Shown piece by piece: positions 34,201 to 42,941 of a stretch of DNA of 49,047 nucleotides (position 1 is its first letter; each line of letters begins with the position of its first letter). The notes below the pieces were generated by a model. It worked only from the letters and a program-made list of their open reading frames with translations. It was not told the origin of the DNA and did no database searches. Origin of the DNA: JAWOJF01 sp046481785 (GTDB lineage: Bacteria; Bacteroidota; Ignavibacteria; Ignavibacteriales; Ignavibacteriaceae); assembly GCA_046481785.1 (NCBI GenBank), contig JAWOJF010000289.1, positions 1-49,047 of the forward strand, in the 5' to 3' direction. The position numbers and the translations under genes are program-made.

Positions 34201-35534
34201 ATACCAAGCCTGTGAAGTGTAGGTGCACGGTTAAGAAGAACCGGATGTCCTTCAATAATTTTAGCAAGAATATCCCAGATAAGAGGATCTTTCCTGTCTA
34301 CAACTTTCCTGGCACTTTTAACTGTTTTGTTATGCCCTCTTTCAATTAATTTCCTGATAATAAAAGGCTTGAATAACTCAACTGCCATATCTTTAGGCAG
34401 ACCGCACTGGTGAAGTTTTAATTCGGGGCCAACAACAATAACAGAACGGCCTGAATAGTCAACTCTTTTTCCAAGAAGGTTCTGGCGGAAACGTCCCTGT
34501 TTACCTTTAAGCATATCGCTTAAAGATTTTAAAGGCCTGTTATTATCGCTTCTAACAGCGCTTCCTCTTCTTGAGTTGTCAAATAATGCATCTACTGACT
34601 CCTGGAGCATTCTTTTTTCATTTCTTAAAATTACTTCAGGAGCTTTAATATCGATTAATCTTTTTAAACGGTTATTACGGATAATAACTCTTCTGTATAA
34701 GTCATTTAAATCTGAAGTAGCAAACCTTCCGCCTTCAAGCGGAACTAACGGTCTTAATTCCGGCGGAATAACAGGGATGTAACCGAGAACCATCCACTCC
34801 GGTTTATTTGGTACTTTCCCTTCTTCTTCTTTAAATGCTTCCAGAACCCTAAGTCTTTTAAGAAGATCAGCTTTTTTCTGCTGAGAGTTTTCAACTTTAA
34901 GCTGGTCTCTTAATTCTTTTGATAACTTTTCTACCTCAGTATTTTTTAATATTTCTTTTACAGCTTCACCGCCAATTTTTGCAACAAATTTTTTCGGATC
35001 ATCATCGGCCAGCTTTTCATTACCCGCAGGAAGTGAATTTAAAACCTCAAAATACTGGTCTTCAGAAATAAGATCTTTTTTGCTTAATCCTGTAGGGCCT
35101 GGATTAATTACTACGTATGATTCGTAATAAATAATTTTTTCAAGCTCCTTAAGACTTACTCCTATAATGTTGCCTATTTTTGAAGGCTGAGCTCTGAAGA
35201 ACCATATATGTACCACCGGAACGGCAAGGGCAATATGCCCCATTCTTTCACGGCGTACACTTTTCTGGGTTACTTCAACACCGCAGCGGTCGCATATAAT
35301 ACCTTTGTATCTTATTCTTTTATATTTGCCGCAGAAACATTCCCAGTCACGGGTAGGACCAAATATTTTCTCACAGAACAAACCATCTTTTTCCGGGCGG
35401 AAAGAACGATAGTTTATTGTTTCGGGTTTTGTAACTTCTCCATAAGATCTGGACAATATGTCATCCGGACTTGCGAGACTAATAGTAATGGTATTAATAT
35501 CGCGCATCGCATTTTCTTGAACTCTGTATGCCAT
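31299..35534 (-). CDS. rpoC: RNA polymerase beta' subunit
   Basis: Catalytic subunit of 1411 residues. N-terminal zinc site C66, C68, C81, C84; the active-site Mg-binding NADFDGDQ lies near 467-475; a second zinc site is CESKRGVCAKC. Bridge-helix and trigger-loop region with EPGTQLTLRTFHLGG is present. The last 15 residues are Ala/Glu/Lys-rich. Start ATG with a clear GGAG upstream. Confidence 0.98.
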   Translation of the reverse strand: MAYRVQENAMRDINTITISLASPDDILSRSYGEVTKPETINYRSFRPEKDGLFCEKIFGPTRDWECFCGKYKRIRYKGIICDRCGVEVTQKSVRRERMGHIALAVPVVHIWFFRAQPSKIGNIIGVSLKELEKIIYYESYVVINPGPTGLSKKDLISEDQYFEVLNSLPAGNEKLADDDPKKFVAKIGGEAVKEILKNTEVEKLSKELRDQLKVENSQQKKADLLKRLRVLEAFKEEEGKVPNKPEWMVLGYIPVIPPELRPLVPLEGGRFATSDLNDLYRRVIIRNNRLKRLIDIKAPEVILRNEKRMLQESVDALFDNSRRGSAVRSDNNRPLKSLSDMLKGKQGRFRQNLLGKRVDYSGRSVIVVGPELKLHQCGLPKDMAVELFKPFIIRKLIERGHNKTVKSARKVVDRKDPLIWDILAKIIEGHPVLLNRAPTLHRLGIQAFQPVLIDGRAIQLHPMVCTAFNADFDGDQMAVHVPLSYEAQLEAALLMLSSHNILSPQNGSPIVVPTQDIVLGCYYLTKFKEGEKGEGMTFGSSDEVIIAYNSRVVGLHAKIKVRIEGQMIETTVGRVIFNQIVPKEMGFFNQLLIKKTFGGFIGQMFMKMGNKVTAKFLDDLKDTGFRYSTAGGLSVSYADMIIPEEKIELITKANKKVEAILNEHEQGVITDAERYNKIIDVWTHTTNDVARALMDKIKVHNQGFNSLHMMVDSGARGSQEQVRQLAGMRGLMMKPQKSLSGQAGEIIENPIVANFKEGLSVLEYFISTHGARKGLADTALKTADAGYLTRRLVDVAQDVIISEPDCGTILGIEVTALKDVEQEREPLGERITGRVAQEDVYDPRTDELIIAAGDVITEEIADRIEDSSIESVYIRTVLTCESKRGVCAKCYGRNLTNGKVVEIGEAVGIVAAQSIGEPGTQLTLRTFHLGGTSSRIASQSQVESTVDGTVRFERVAYVEKSDFLGKVKVVTGRRGVIGIYDDNNRQIKKYDVPYGSELVVNDEQPVKKRMPLYNHDPYNAVILSDISGKVRFVDLIDNITLQQVTDEQTGHVQKVVMESRDKNLTPSIAIEAEDGTRKSFNLPTRSYLSVDEGESIAAGTILAKISKQTTKSRDITGGLPRVTELFEARSPQEPAIVSEIEGNVKFGARKKGSREIIVLAPDKSDEKKYNVPLGKHVLVQESDEIPAGEKITDGPINPHDILKIKGTSAVQEYLVNEIQDVYRLQGVKINDKHIEVIVRQMLQKIKIVSPGDTRFLEEDIVDRNEFIEENNKVMTMVYIEDKGDSRYKDGQLIPKSKVRELNTDLKKKSKKPIVTRDAEPATFEHVLLGITQAALSTESFISAASFQETTKVLANAATEAKVDLLLGLKENVVMGHLIPAGTGLKKYKEIILTAEEAPAPEQKEEKEEVPA

Positions 35535-35595
35535 AATTTTTTCTCCTAATTTCTGTTAATTCATCCCCGGGGGGACAAGTGAATGTTCAAATACG

Positions 35596-38500
35596 TTAAC
35601 TAATCTTTATGTCCAGACCAAGGCCCTGGAGCTCCTTAATCAACACATTGAACGATTCAGGAATATTTGGTTCCTGTAAATTTTCACCCTTAACAATTGC
35701 TTCATAAACTTTTGCTCTGCCTGCCACGTCATCACTCTTTACGGTTAAAATTTCCTGAAGAATATGAGAAGCGCCGTAACCTTCAAGCGCCCACACTTCC
35801 ATTTCTCCAAATCTCTGACCGCCGAACTGGGCTTTACCGCCAAGAGGCTGCTGTGTAATAAGTGAGTATGGCCCAATTGACCTTGCATGAATTTTATCAT
35901 CAACAAGGTGGCTTAGCTTAAGCATATAAATGTATCCGCATGTAACCTTCTGATGGAATTTATCCCCCGATCTGCCGTCAATAAGGTCAGTCTTGCTTCC
36001 TTTTTCCAGCCCGGCTTTCTCAAGCCAATTATCAACATCTTCCATCTTTGCCCCGTCAAATATTGGTGTGGCAAATTTGGTTCCCAATACCTTGCCTGCC
36101 CAGCCAAGAGCAGTTTCATATAACTGTCCGAGGTTCATACGTGAAGGTACACCAAGCGGATTAAGAACTATATCAACAGAAGTACCGTCAGGAAGGTAGG
36201 GCATATCTTCAACCGGAACAATTTTAGCCACAACGCCTTTGTTACCATGGCGTCCTGCCATTTTATCACCTACAGAAAGTTTACGTTTTTTAGCAACATA
36301 AACTTTTGCAAGCTGAACAATTCCCGGAGGAAGTTCATCACCGCTTGTAATTTTTATTTTTTCTCTCTTATATTCTTCTTCAATATCCGAAAGAACATCA
36401 AAATAATTTTTATATAAAGCTTTTATATGATTGTTGATCTTCTTTGATTCAAACCAGTCTAATGTATAGTCAAGTTTGGTTACATCTTCCATTGAAGAAA
36501 ACGTAGAATCTTTAATTGTAACACCGCTTCTTAATACAACGCTTCCGTCAAGATCACGAATACCAGTAGTAGTATTTCCTTCAGTAATCCTTACAAGCTT
36601 CTCAATTATCTTTTCATAATGTAAGGTTAACTGCTGCTTATGATTATGCTCTAAATTATCAAGCTGTTTCTTTTCAGCTTTTTTAGAATCACCATCGCGG
36701 CGTTTTCTGCTGAAGAGCCTTGTTCTTATTACAGTGCCCTTTAGCCCCGGAGGTGCTTTCAATGAAGCATCTTTCACATCCCCGGCTTTATCACCAAATA
36801 TTGCTCTTAAAAGTTTTTCTTCAGGTGTAGGATCGGTTTCGCCTTTAGGTGTAATCTTACCAATAAGAATATCACCTTCTTTTACTTCAGCGCCTTCACG
36901 GATTATACCATTTTCATCAAGATTCTTAACAGCTTCTTCACTTACGTTTGGAATTTCCCTCGTTAATTCTTCCTCGCCTCTTTTGGTTTCTCTAACCTGA
37001 AGTTCAAATTCTTCTATATGAATTGAAGTGTAAACATCGTTGCTTACAACTCTTTCACTTATAATAATAGCATCCTCAAAATTATAACCGCGCCACGGCA
37101 TAAAAGCAACAAGCACATTCCTGCCTAAAGCAAGCTCACCGTTTTCTGTTGCTGTACCGTCTGCAAGCACATCTCCTTTTACAACTTTAACTCCTTCTTT
37201 CACAACAGGCCGCTGGTTAACGCAGGTTTCCTGGTTGGTGCCGCTAAACTTGGTAAGCTTATATGTTACTTTTTTAACATCATTAAAGCTGGTTAATGCC
37301 TCAATACTGTTTGGATTGATATCATATTTTACAACAATTTTATCTGCATCAACATATTCAACAAATCCGTCATCTTCGGCTACAATAACAGCGCGTGAGT
37401 CGGTTGCCAGTTTCTTTTCGAGGCCTGTTCCTACGATAGGCGCTTCCGGGCGTAATAACGGAACAGCCTGGCGCTGCATGTTTGAGCCCATCAATGCTCT
37501 GTTTGCATCATCATGCTCAAGGAATGGAATTAAAGCCGCGGCCGCACTTACTATCTGTGCCGGAGCAACATCCATATACTGAACATGGTCGGGTGTAACT
37601 ATTGGAAATTCACCTTTATATCTCGACTTTACCCTTTCATTCACAAATTTTGACTGCTCAGTAAGAGGAGCATTTGCCTGGGCAATAGTAAAATAATCTT
37701 CCTGCTCGGCAGTAAGGTAAATTACCTCAGTAGATACCTTCCCTCTTTCAACTTTTCTGTACGGTGTTTCTAAAAATCCGTACCTGTTTACACGGGCAAA
37801 AATAGTTAGTGATGATATCAAACCGATGTTTGGGCCTTCCGGTGTTTCAATGGGGCATAACCGGCCGTAATGTGTATAGTGAACGTCACGGACTTCAAAC
37901 CCTGCACGTTCCCTGGTTAAACCGCCTGGCCCTAAAGCAGACATCCTTCTTTTGTGAGTCATCTCTGCAAGCGGATTAGTCTGATCCATAAACTGGGATA
38001 ACTGGTTAGTACCGAAGAAAGCATTTATAACACTGCTTATTGTTCTGGCGTTTACAAGATCCTGAGGCGTAAAGCTTTCAGAATCACGCATGTTCATTCT
38101 TTCTTTAATGGTACGTGCCATACGTGCCATACCTACATTAAACTGCTGCTGAAGCTGTTCGCCTACTGTCCTTACCCTCCTGTTGCCAAGGTGGTCAATA
38201 TCATCAACGTTTTCATTACCATTTTTTAGTTTGATGATATACTTCATAATTGCCACTATGTCTTCAGGTGTAAGCACAGTAACATTTTCTTCAATAGCAA
38301 CTTTCAGCTTATCATTCATTCTGTGGCGGCCAACCTCACCAAGATCATATCTTTTATCATTAAAGAATAATTTTTCAATTAATGCAGCGGCAGTGTCAAG
38401 ATCCGGAGCTTCACCCGAGCGGAGCTGACGGTAAATTGCAAATAATGATTCTTCTTTTGTATGTGCAGTATCTTTTCTTAATGTATTAACAACCAGGTCC

Positions 38501-39357
38501 TGTTCAGGTGATGATTCGGAAGTAATGAATTTTAAAACATCTACTTCTGCTTCTTTCAATCTTTCAATATCTTCTTCGGTAAGAACGCTGTCCTTGGTTA
38601 AAAAGATTTCACCGGTGGACATATCAAATACGTCGCTTGCAATTGCTCTGCCTACATAGCTATCTATTTTTACTTTATTAACTTTTACCTCTTCAACAAG
38701 GTTAAAGAGATTTAATATTTCTTCATCAGATGCATAACCAATTGCACGGAGCAATGTGGTTGCAGGGAATTTTTTTCTTCTATCAATATAAACATACATT
38801 ACATGGTTAATATCGGTTGCAAACTCAACCCATGAACCCCTTAAAGGAATAATTCTTGCAGAATATATTGGGGTACCATTTGGGTGAACGGTTTGTGCAA
38901 AAGCAACACCCGGTGAACGATGAAGCTGCGATACAACAACTCTTTCAGCACCATTTATTATAAAAGTCCCTTTTTCAGTCATAAAAGGAAGATTACCAAG
39001 ATAAACTTCCTGCTCAACACTATTAACAAATTCTTCAGTTTCGGGGTCTTTGGTGGAAAGGCGGAGCTTTCCTTTCAGGGGTGCAGCGTATGTAAGTCCT
39101 CTCTCAAGGCACTCAAGCACTGAGTACCGGGGTTTTTCAACATAATATTCTATAAAGTCCAGCCGGTAATTCTCCTTATTATCAAAAATAGGGAAATTAG
39201 CACTAAAGACCTGCTGCAAGCCTTTATTATCCCTTTTAGCCGGCGGAATTCTTAGCTGAACAAACTCTTCAAAGGAATCTGTTTGAATGCTAAGTAAATC
39301 GGGGGCATTGATAACAGTATGAATTTTACCGAAGGAAATTCTTTTATTATTATCCAA
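35596..39357 (-). CDS. rpoB: RNA polymerase beta subunit
   Basis: Catalytic subunit of 1253 residues. The rifampicin pocket around residues 443-475 reads QLSQFMDQTNPLAEMTHKRR and ALGPGGL, with Asp, His and Ser at the usual resistance positions, so sensitivity is predicted. Other motifs: RVVVSQLHRSPGVAF, PETPEGPNIGLI-type segment and the C-terminal GGQRFGEMEVWALEGYGA. A hairpin stands between it and rplL. Confidence 0.98.
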   Translation of the reverse strand: MDNNKRISFGKIHTVINAPDLLSIQTDSFEEFVQLRIPPAKRDNKGLQQVFSANFPIFDNKENYRLDFIEYYVEKPRYSVLECLERGLTYAAPLKGKLRLSTKDPETEEFVNSVEQEVYLGNLPFMTEKGTFIINGAERVVVSQLHRSPGVAFAQTVHPNGTPIYSARIIPLRGSWVEFATDINHVMYVYIDRRKKFPATTLLRAIGYASDEEILNLFNLVEEVKVNKVKIDSYVGRAIASDVFDMSTGEIFLTKDSVLTEEDIERLKEAEVDVLKFITSESSPEQDLVVNTLRKDTAHTKEESLFAIYRQLRSGEAPDLDTAAALIEKLFFNDKRYDLGEVGRHRMNDKLKVAIEENVTVLTPEDIVAIMKYIIKLKNGNENVDDIDHLGNRRVRTVGEQLQQQFNVGMARMARTIKERMNMRDSESFTPQDLVNARTISSVINAFFGTNQLSQFMDQTNPLAEMTHKRRMSALGPGGLTRERAGFEVRDVHYTHYGRLCPIETPEGPNIGLISSLTIFARVNRYGFLETPYRKVERGKVSTEVIYLTAEQEDYFTIAQANAPLTEQSKFVNERVKSRYKGEFPIVTPDHVQYMDVAPAQIVSAAAALIPFLEHDDANRALMGSNMQRQAVPLLRPEAPIVGTGLEKKLATDSRAVIVAEDDGFVEYVDADKIVVKYDINPNSIEALTSFNDVKKVTYKLTKFSGTNQETCVNQRPVVKEGVKVVKGDVLADGTATENGELALGRNVLVAFMPWRGYNFEDAIIISERVVSNDVYTSIHIEEFELQVRETKRGEEELTREIPNVSEEAVKNLDENGIIREGAEVKEGDILIGKITPKGETDPTPEEKLLRAIFGDKAGDVKDASLKAPPGLKGTVIRTRLFSRKRRDGDSKKAEKKQLDNLEHNHKQQLTLHYEKIIEKLVRITEGNTTTGIRDLDGSVVLRSGVTIKDSTFSSMEDVTKLDYTLDWFESKKINNHIKALYKNYFDVLSDIEEEYKREKIKITSGDELPPGIVQLAKVYVAKKRKLSVGDKMAGRHGNKGVVAKIVPVEDMPYLPDGTSVDIVLNPLGVPSRMNLGQLYETALGWAGKVLGTKFATPIFDGAKMEDVDNWLEKAGLEKGSKTDLIDGRSGDKFHQKVTCGYIYMLKLSHLVDDKIHARSIGPYSLITQQPLGGKAQFGGQRFGEMEVWALEGYGASHILQEILTVKSDDVAGRAKVYEAIVKGENLQEPNIPESFNVLIKELQGLGLDIKIS

Positions 39358-39438
39358 TTTGATCCTCCAATGATTTTTTCAATTTCAATATCTAAGCAAA
39401 TCCTATCTGAACCTTAAACAACGATAGCAAAAAAATAT

Positions 39439-39475
39439 AAAAGCGATAAGACGGACTCCACCGCTTATCACTTTT
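39439..39475 (-). terminator. Attenuator-like hairpin between rplL and rpoB
   Basis: AAAAGCGATAAG (39439-39450) and CTTATCACTTTT (39464-39475) pair with one mismatch, and CGG/CCG extends the stem inwards. On the minus strand TATATTTTTTTGC follows. It sits 38 bases after the rplL stop. By analogy with E. coli it may let only part of the transcripts run on into rpoBC. Confidence 0.7.
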
Positions 39476-39512
39476 AGAAAAAATGCGACTATAAAGCTTC
39501 TTACTAGTATTA

Positions 39513-39893
39513 TTATTTAACTTCTACTGAAGCGCCTGCTTCTTCAAACTCTTTTTTAAGTTTTTCGGCTTCATCTTTTGAAATAGCTTCTTTAACCGGT
39601 TTTGGAGCGCCGTCAACTAAATCTTTAGCTTCCTTTAAGCCTAAACCTGTGTGAGCTCTTACCACTTTAATAACATTGATTTTTTTCTCACCTGCAGCAA
39701 GAAGAATAACATCAAATTCTGTTTTTTCTTCAACAGGAGCAGCGCTGCCTGCAGCAGGAGCTCCGCCGCCTGCCATCATCATTGGGGCTGCAGCAGTTAC
39801 ACCAAATTCATCTTCCAGGGCTTTCTTTAATTCTGATGCTTCTAAAAGTGATAACTCTTTAATTTTATCAACAATTTCTGATACTTTTGACAT
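39513..39893 (-). CDS. rplL: Large-subunit ribosomal protein bL12
   Basis: Stalk protein of 126 residues, present in several copies per ribosome and bound by GTPase factors. N-terminal dimer helix (VDKIKELSLLEASELKKALE), an Ala/Gly/Pro hinge (about 33-53), and the C-terminal domain with EKTEFDVILL and KVVRAHTGLGLKEAKDLVD. Confidence 0.98.
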   Translation of the reverse strand: MSKVSEIVDKIKELSLLEASELKKALEDEFGVTAAAPMMMAGGGAPAAGSAAPVEEKTEFDVILLAAGEKKINVIKVVRAHTGLGLKEAKDLVDGAPKPVKEAISKDEAEKLKKEFEEAGASVEVK

Positions 39894-39930
39894 TTTAATT
39901 ATTCTCCTAATAAATTGTTATACTAAAAAC

Positions 39931-40455
39931 TTAAGCTGCTTTCTTTTTTGCAATCTCGTCAACAACACTAACAAGATCCCTGAATACAGCATTTATTGCG
40001 CCTACAATTCCTGAAGCCGGAGCTTGTATGCTTCCTAAAATACCAGCTATAATTTCGTTTTTTGTAGGAAGTGTTGCCAGTTCATTCAGGCGGCTTCCGT
40101 CAAAATACTGATCTTCTATATAGCAGGCTTTTAAGGATAATTTTTGTGAACTATCAAAATACTTTTTGATAATTTTTGCCGGAGCAACAGGATTCTGCTC
40201 AGAAGCGAATGCATATCCGGTCATTCCAACAAGGTGGTCTGACAGTTTATCGTATTTACCGGCTTCATCTATAGCGCGTTTAAACAAAGTATTTTTAATT
40301 ACTTTATATTTAACACCCTCTTTACGGAATTCGTTCCTGATATTATTAATATCTCCAACAGTAATCCCGCTGTAGTCGGTAAGATAAACAGCAGTTGAAT
40401 TTTCTATCATTTCTTTAACCTGCGAAATGATATCTGTTTTTTCATTCTTGTTCAT
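39931..40455 (-). CDS. rplJ: Large-subunit ribosomal protein uL10
   Basis: Stalk base of 174 residues: VKEMIENSTAVYLTDYSGIT, FRKEGVKYKVIKNTLFKRA, and a C-terminal helix that binds L12 dimers. Ends KKKAA. Its 135-base leader holds a conserved-looking hairpin. Confidence 0.98.
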   Translation of the reverse strand: MNKNEKTDIISQVKEMIENSTAVYLTDYSGITVGDINNIRNEFRKEGVKYKVIKNTLFKRAIDEAGKYDKLSDHLVGMTGYAFASEQNPVAPAKIIKKYFDSSQKLSLKACYIEDQYFDGSRLNELATLPTKNEIIAGILGSIQAPASGIVGAINAVFRDLVSVVDEIAKKKAA

Positions 40456-40590
40456 TTTTTTCCCATACCAGATTTTTAATTAATCGAGTCGGTCCTTCCT
40501 GCACATTGCAGGAGTAGAAGCATTTGTTTTTTATGAGTGCGTAATTTCTGAAAACAATTAAAAATTTAAATATTTTTAATTTTAAATTTT
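40456..40590 (-). promoter_or_regulatory. rplJ leader, possible L10/L12 binding region
   Basis: The rplA-rplJ gap is longer than neighbouring gaps. On the minus strand it has an AT-rich first half, then the palindromic TCCTGCAATGTGCAGGA (40497-40513) and AGGACCGACTCG before the start. Many bacteria control rplJL through an L10-binding leader here; the match to that structure was not tested. Confidence 0.35.
40497..40513. repeat. TCCTGCA..TTGCAGGA palindrome in the rplJ leader
   Basis: TCCTGCACATTGCAGGA differs from the 14831-14847 palindrome at 2 of 17 bases and has the same orientation of its ATTGC core. See the family described under the findings. Confidence 0.55.
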
Positions 40591-41283
40591 TTAGTGCGCT
40601 GTTTCTTCTTTTACAATCTTTAAGCCGGGGCCCATTGTGCTGGAAAGAAAAAGACTTTTAACGTACTGACCCTTAGCAGAAGAGGGTTTCATTTTTATAA
40701 TTGTGCTAAGAAAAGCTTTTGCATTTTCTTCAAGTTTTTCAGCTTCAAAATTCAACTTACCAAGAGAGGTGTGCACAATTCCGGTTTTTTCAACACGGAA
40801 TTCAATTTTGCCTGCTTTAACTTCTTTAACAGCTTTTGCAACATCCATTGTAACAGTTCCGCTTTTAGGATTAGGCATCAAACCTTTCGGCCCTAATACC
40901 CTTCCAAGCTTTCCAAGCTCGCCCATTGAGTCGGGTGTAGCAACAATTACATCAACATCTGCCCAACCGCCTTTAATTTTTTCGAGATATTCTTCAAAGC
41001 CGGCAAAATCGGCACCAGCATCCAAAGCTTCCTGTGCTTTTGCTCCTCTGGCAATTACCAGAACTTTTACTTCTTTACCGGTACCGTTAGGCAGAGATAC
41101 AGTTCCTCTTACCATCTGATCAGCGTGCCTTGGGTCTACACCAAGCCTGATTGCACAATCCAGTGTTTCAACAAATTTTACTTTTGAAGCACTTTTTAAA
41201 GTATTTATTGCATCAATAAGTGAGTATTCTTTTGATGTATCTACCTGTTCGGTAATTGTTTTATTTCTTTTAGACTTTTGCAT
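40591..41283 (-). CDS. rplA: Large-subunit ribosomal protein uL1
   Basis: L1-stalk protein of 230 residues: SLPNGTGKEVKVLVIARG, MGELGKLGRVLGPKGLMPNP, GKIEFRVEKTGIVH. In many bacteria L1 represses rplKA; no copy of its site was recognised. Confidence 0.98.
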   Translation of the reverse strand: MQKSKRNKTITEQVDTSKEYSLIDAINTLKSASKVKFVETLDCAIRLGVDPRHADQMVRGTVSLPNGTGKEVKVLVIARGAKAQEALDAGADFAGFEEYLEKIKGGWADVDVIVATPDSMGELGKLGRVLGPKGLMPNPKSGTVTMDVAKAVKEVKAGKIEFRVEKTGIVHTSLGKLNFEAEKLEENAKAFLSTIIKMKPSSAKGQYVKSLFLSSTMGPGLKIVKEETAH

Positions 41284-41313
41284 TTCACACCATTAAGGTT
41301 TCTATTAAAAAAT

Positions 41314-41739
41314 TTAATCTTCTACTGTAATTCCCATGCTTCTTGCTGTACCTGCAACCATGCTCATTGCATGGTCAATGTCAAAAGCATTCAGATCCGG
41401 CATCTTCATTTGGGCAATTTCCTTTACCTGTGCCTTTGAAACTTTTGCTACCTTGTTCCTGTTAGGTTCAGCAGAACCGCTTTCAAGCTTAGCCGCTTTT
41501 TTAAGAAGCACAGCCGCCGGCGGAGTTTTTGTAATGAAAGTAAAAGATTTATCTGAAAATACTGTAATAACTACAGGAATAATTAATCCATCTTTGTCAT
41601 TTGTTCTTGCATTAAACTGCTTGCAGAACTCCATAATGTTAACACCTTTTTGCCCTAATGCAGGGCCCACTGGCGGGGATGGATTAGCTTTTCCGGCTGG
41701 AATCTGTAACTTAATATACCCGGTTATTTTTTTAGCCAT
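41314..41739 (-). CDS. rplK: Large-subunit ribosomal protein uL11
   Basis: Protein of 141 residues at the GTPase centre: IKLQIPAGKANPSPPVGPAL, GQKGVNIMEFCKQFNART, KTPPAAVLLKKAA, ending ARSMGITVED. The Pro-rich hinge that contacts thiostrepton is intact. Confidence 0.98.
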   Translation of the reverse strand: MAKKITGYIKLQIPAGKANPSPPVGPALGQKGVNIMEFCKQFNARTNDKDGLIIPVVITVFSDKSFTFITKTPPAAVLLKKAAKLESGSAEPNRNKVAKVSKAQVKEIAQMKMPDLNAFDIDHAMSMVAGTARSMGITVED

Positions 41740-41769
41740 AATATTTACCTATTCTAATAAATTCTTTTT

Positions 41770-42306
41770 TTATTTTTCTAATTCTGCTTGTACAAAATCA
41801 ATTTCAACAGGAGTTTTTCTGCCGAAGATGGAAACCATAACTTTAATTTTCATTTTTTCTTCATTTACTTCCTGAATTGTACCGCTAAAGTTATTGAAGG
41901 GGCCATCTATAATTTTAACAACATCCCCGGTCCTGAACATTGTTTCCATTCTTTCACTGGTTTCATCCTGGGAAATACGTCCTACAATCCTTTTTACTTC
42001 TTCCGGCTGCAGCGGGTTGGGGTTATTCCTTGTCCCAAGGAAACCCATAACAGAAGGTGTATTAAGAATAAACTCTTTAACCTGGTTATCAAGATCAGCC
42101 TGAACTAAGATATAACCCGGGAAGAAATTTTTTGTTTTACTCTTTTTCTTACCGTCTTTTACTTCAAAAACTTTTTCCATAGGAACGAGAATTTCCTGAA
42201 TTTTAGCTTTAAGTTTTTCATTATCGCCAATTTCAGCTTCGAGAAGGCTTTTTACCTTATTCTCATGCCCCGAAAAAGTTCTTACTACATACCATTTTAA
42301 ATCCAT
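41770..42306 (-). CDS. nusG: Transcription factor NusG
   Basis: Pausing/antitermination factor of 178 residues linking RNA polymerase to the ribosome. NGN domain: KWYVVRTFSGHENKVKSLLE, FFPGYILVQADL, NTPSVMGFLGT. KOW domain: RTGDVVKIIDGPFNNFSGTI. Confidence 0.98.
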   Translation of the reverse strand: MDLKWYVVRTFSGHENKVKSLLEAEIGDNEKLKAKIQEILVPMEKVFEVKDGKKKSKTKNFFPGYILVQADLDNQVKEFILNTPSVMGFLGTRNNPNPLQPEEVKRIVGRISQDETSERMETMFRTGDVVKIIDGPFNNFSGTIQEVNEEKMKIKVMVSIFGRKTPVEIDFVQAELEK

Positions 42307-42317
42307 ATATAGGGAAC

Positions 42318-42500
42318 CTAAAAAATGCCTTTAAATAATTGGGTTATTCCCATATCTATAACGTATGTAAACACAGCTAGTATTAAACAAACCACTATAA
42401 CTATAGTGGTAGACTCTTTAAGCTCTTCTTTTGTTGGCCAGGTAACTTTTTTCATTTCCTTTACAACATCATTAAAAAAGCCGATTATTTTTTCTTTCAT
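42318..42500 (-). CDS. secE: Preprotein translocase subunit SecE
   Basis: Single-helix SecE of 60 residues: an amphipathic segment VKEMKKVTWPTKEELKEST followed by one membrane helix (about 31-52). It clamps the SecY channel. In a secE-nusG-rplK operon as usual. Confidence 0.96.
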   Translation of the reverse strand: MKEKIIGFFNDVVKEMKKVTWPTKEELKESTTIVIVVCLILAVFTYVIDMGITQLFKGIF

Positions 42501-42527
42501 AACTCTATTCTTTGTTTAGAAAAGACG

Positions 42528-42600
42528 CACGGCAGGAGGGACTCGAACCCCCAACCTGCGGTTTTGGAGACCGCTGCTCTACCAATTGAGCCACTGCCGT
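42528..42600 (-). tRNA. tRNA-Trp (anticodon CCA)
   Basis: Complete cloverleaf on the minus strand: acceptor ACGGCAG/CTGCCGT, D arm GCTCAATTGGTAGAGC, anticodon stem GCGGT/ACCGC with loop CTCCAAA, T arm GGGGG-TTCGAGT-CCCTC. No encoded CCA. Placement just before secE is widely conserved. Confidence 0.95.
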
Positions 42601-42609
42601 AGCTAAAAC

Positions 42610-42759
42610 TTATTTTGTCTCTTTATGAATAGTATGCTTTTTATCCCAACGGCAATACTTTTTGTATTCTACTCTGCCGGCATGAAGCCTTTTATTTTTT
42701 GTAGTAGTGTAATTTCTCCTTTTACACTCCGTACATTCTAAAGTAATTATATCTCTCAT
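42610..42759 (-). CDS. rpmG: Large-subunit ribosomal protein bL33, one zinc ligand changed
   Basis: A 49-codon gene: MRDIITLECTECKRRNYTTT, KNKRLHAGRVEYKKYC, RWDKKHTIHKETK. The N-terminal CxxC pair (C9, C12) and C36 are kept, but the fourth ligand position reads D39 where a Cys is expected. Zinc binding may be lost or altered. Between tRNA-Gly and tRNA-Trp. Confidence 0.95.
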   Translation of the reverse strand: MRDIITLECTECKRRNYTTTKNKRLHAGRVEYKKYCRWDKKHTIHKETK

Positions 42760-42847
42760 GACTTTTTATGTTTTATTTTTAGCTACGTTTGTTTTAACAA
42801 TCAAACTTTTCACTCTTTATTATGTAGACTTTATATGTCTCCATTGA

Positions 42848-42919
42848 GCGGGAGACGGGACTCGAACCCGCGACCAATCCCGTTGGCGGGATGACTCTTG
42901 CCAACTGAGTTACTCTAAC
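42848..42919 (-). pseudogene. tRNA-Gly-like sequence with palindromic anticodon arm
   Basis: D-arm region and the whole T half match the intact tRNA-Gly at 42942-43015. The 5' acceptor strand reads GTTAGAG and cannot pair with CTCCCGC, and the anticodon arm is ATCCCGTTGGCGGGAT (42877-42892, plus strand), leaving a loop of six or fewer bases. It is probably not a working tRNA. Confidence 0.75.
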
Positions 42920-42941
42920 AATTTCAAAAAGAACATCCTTG

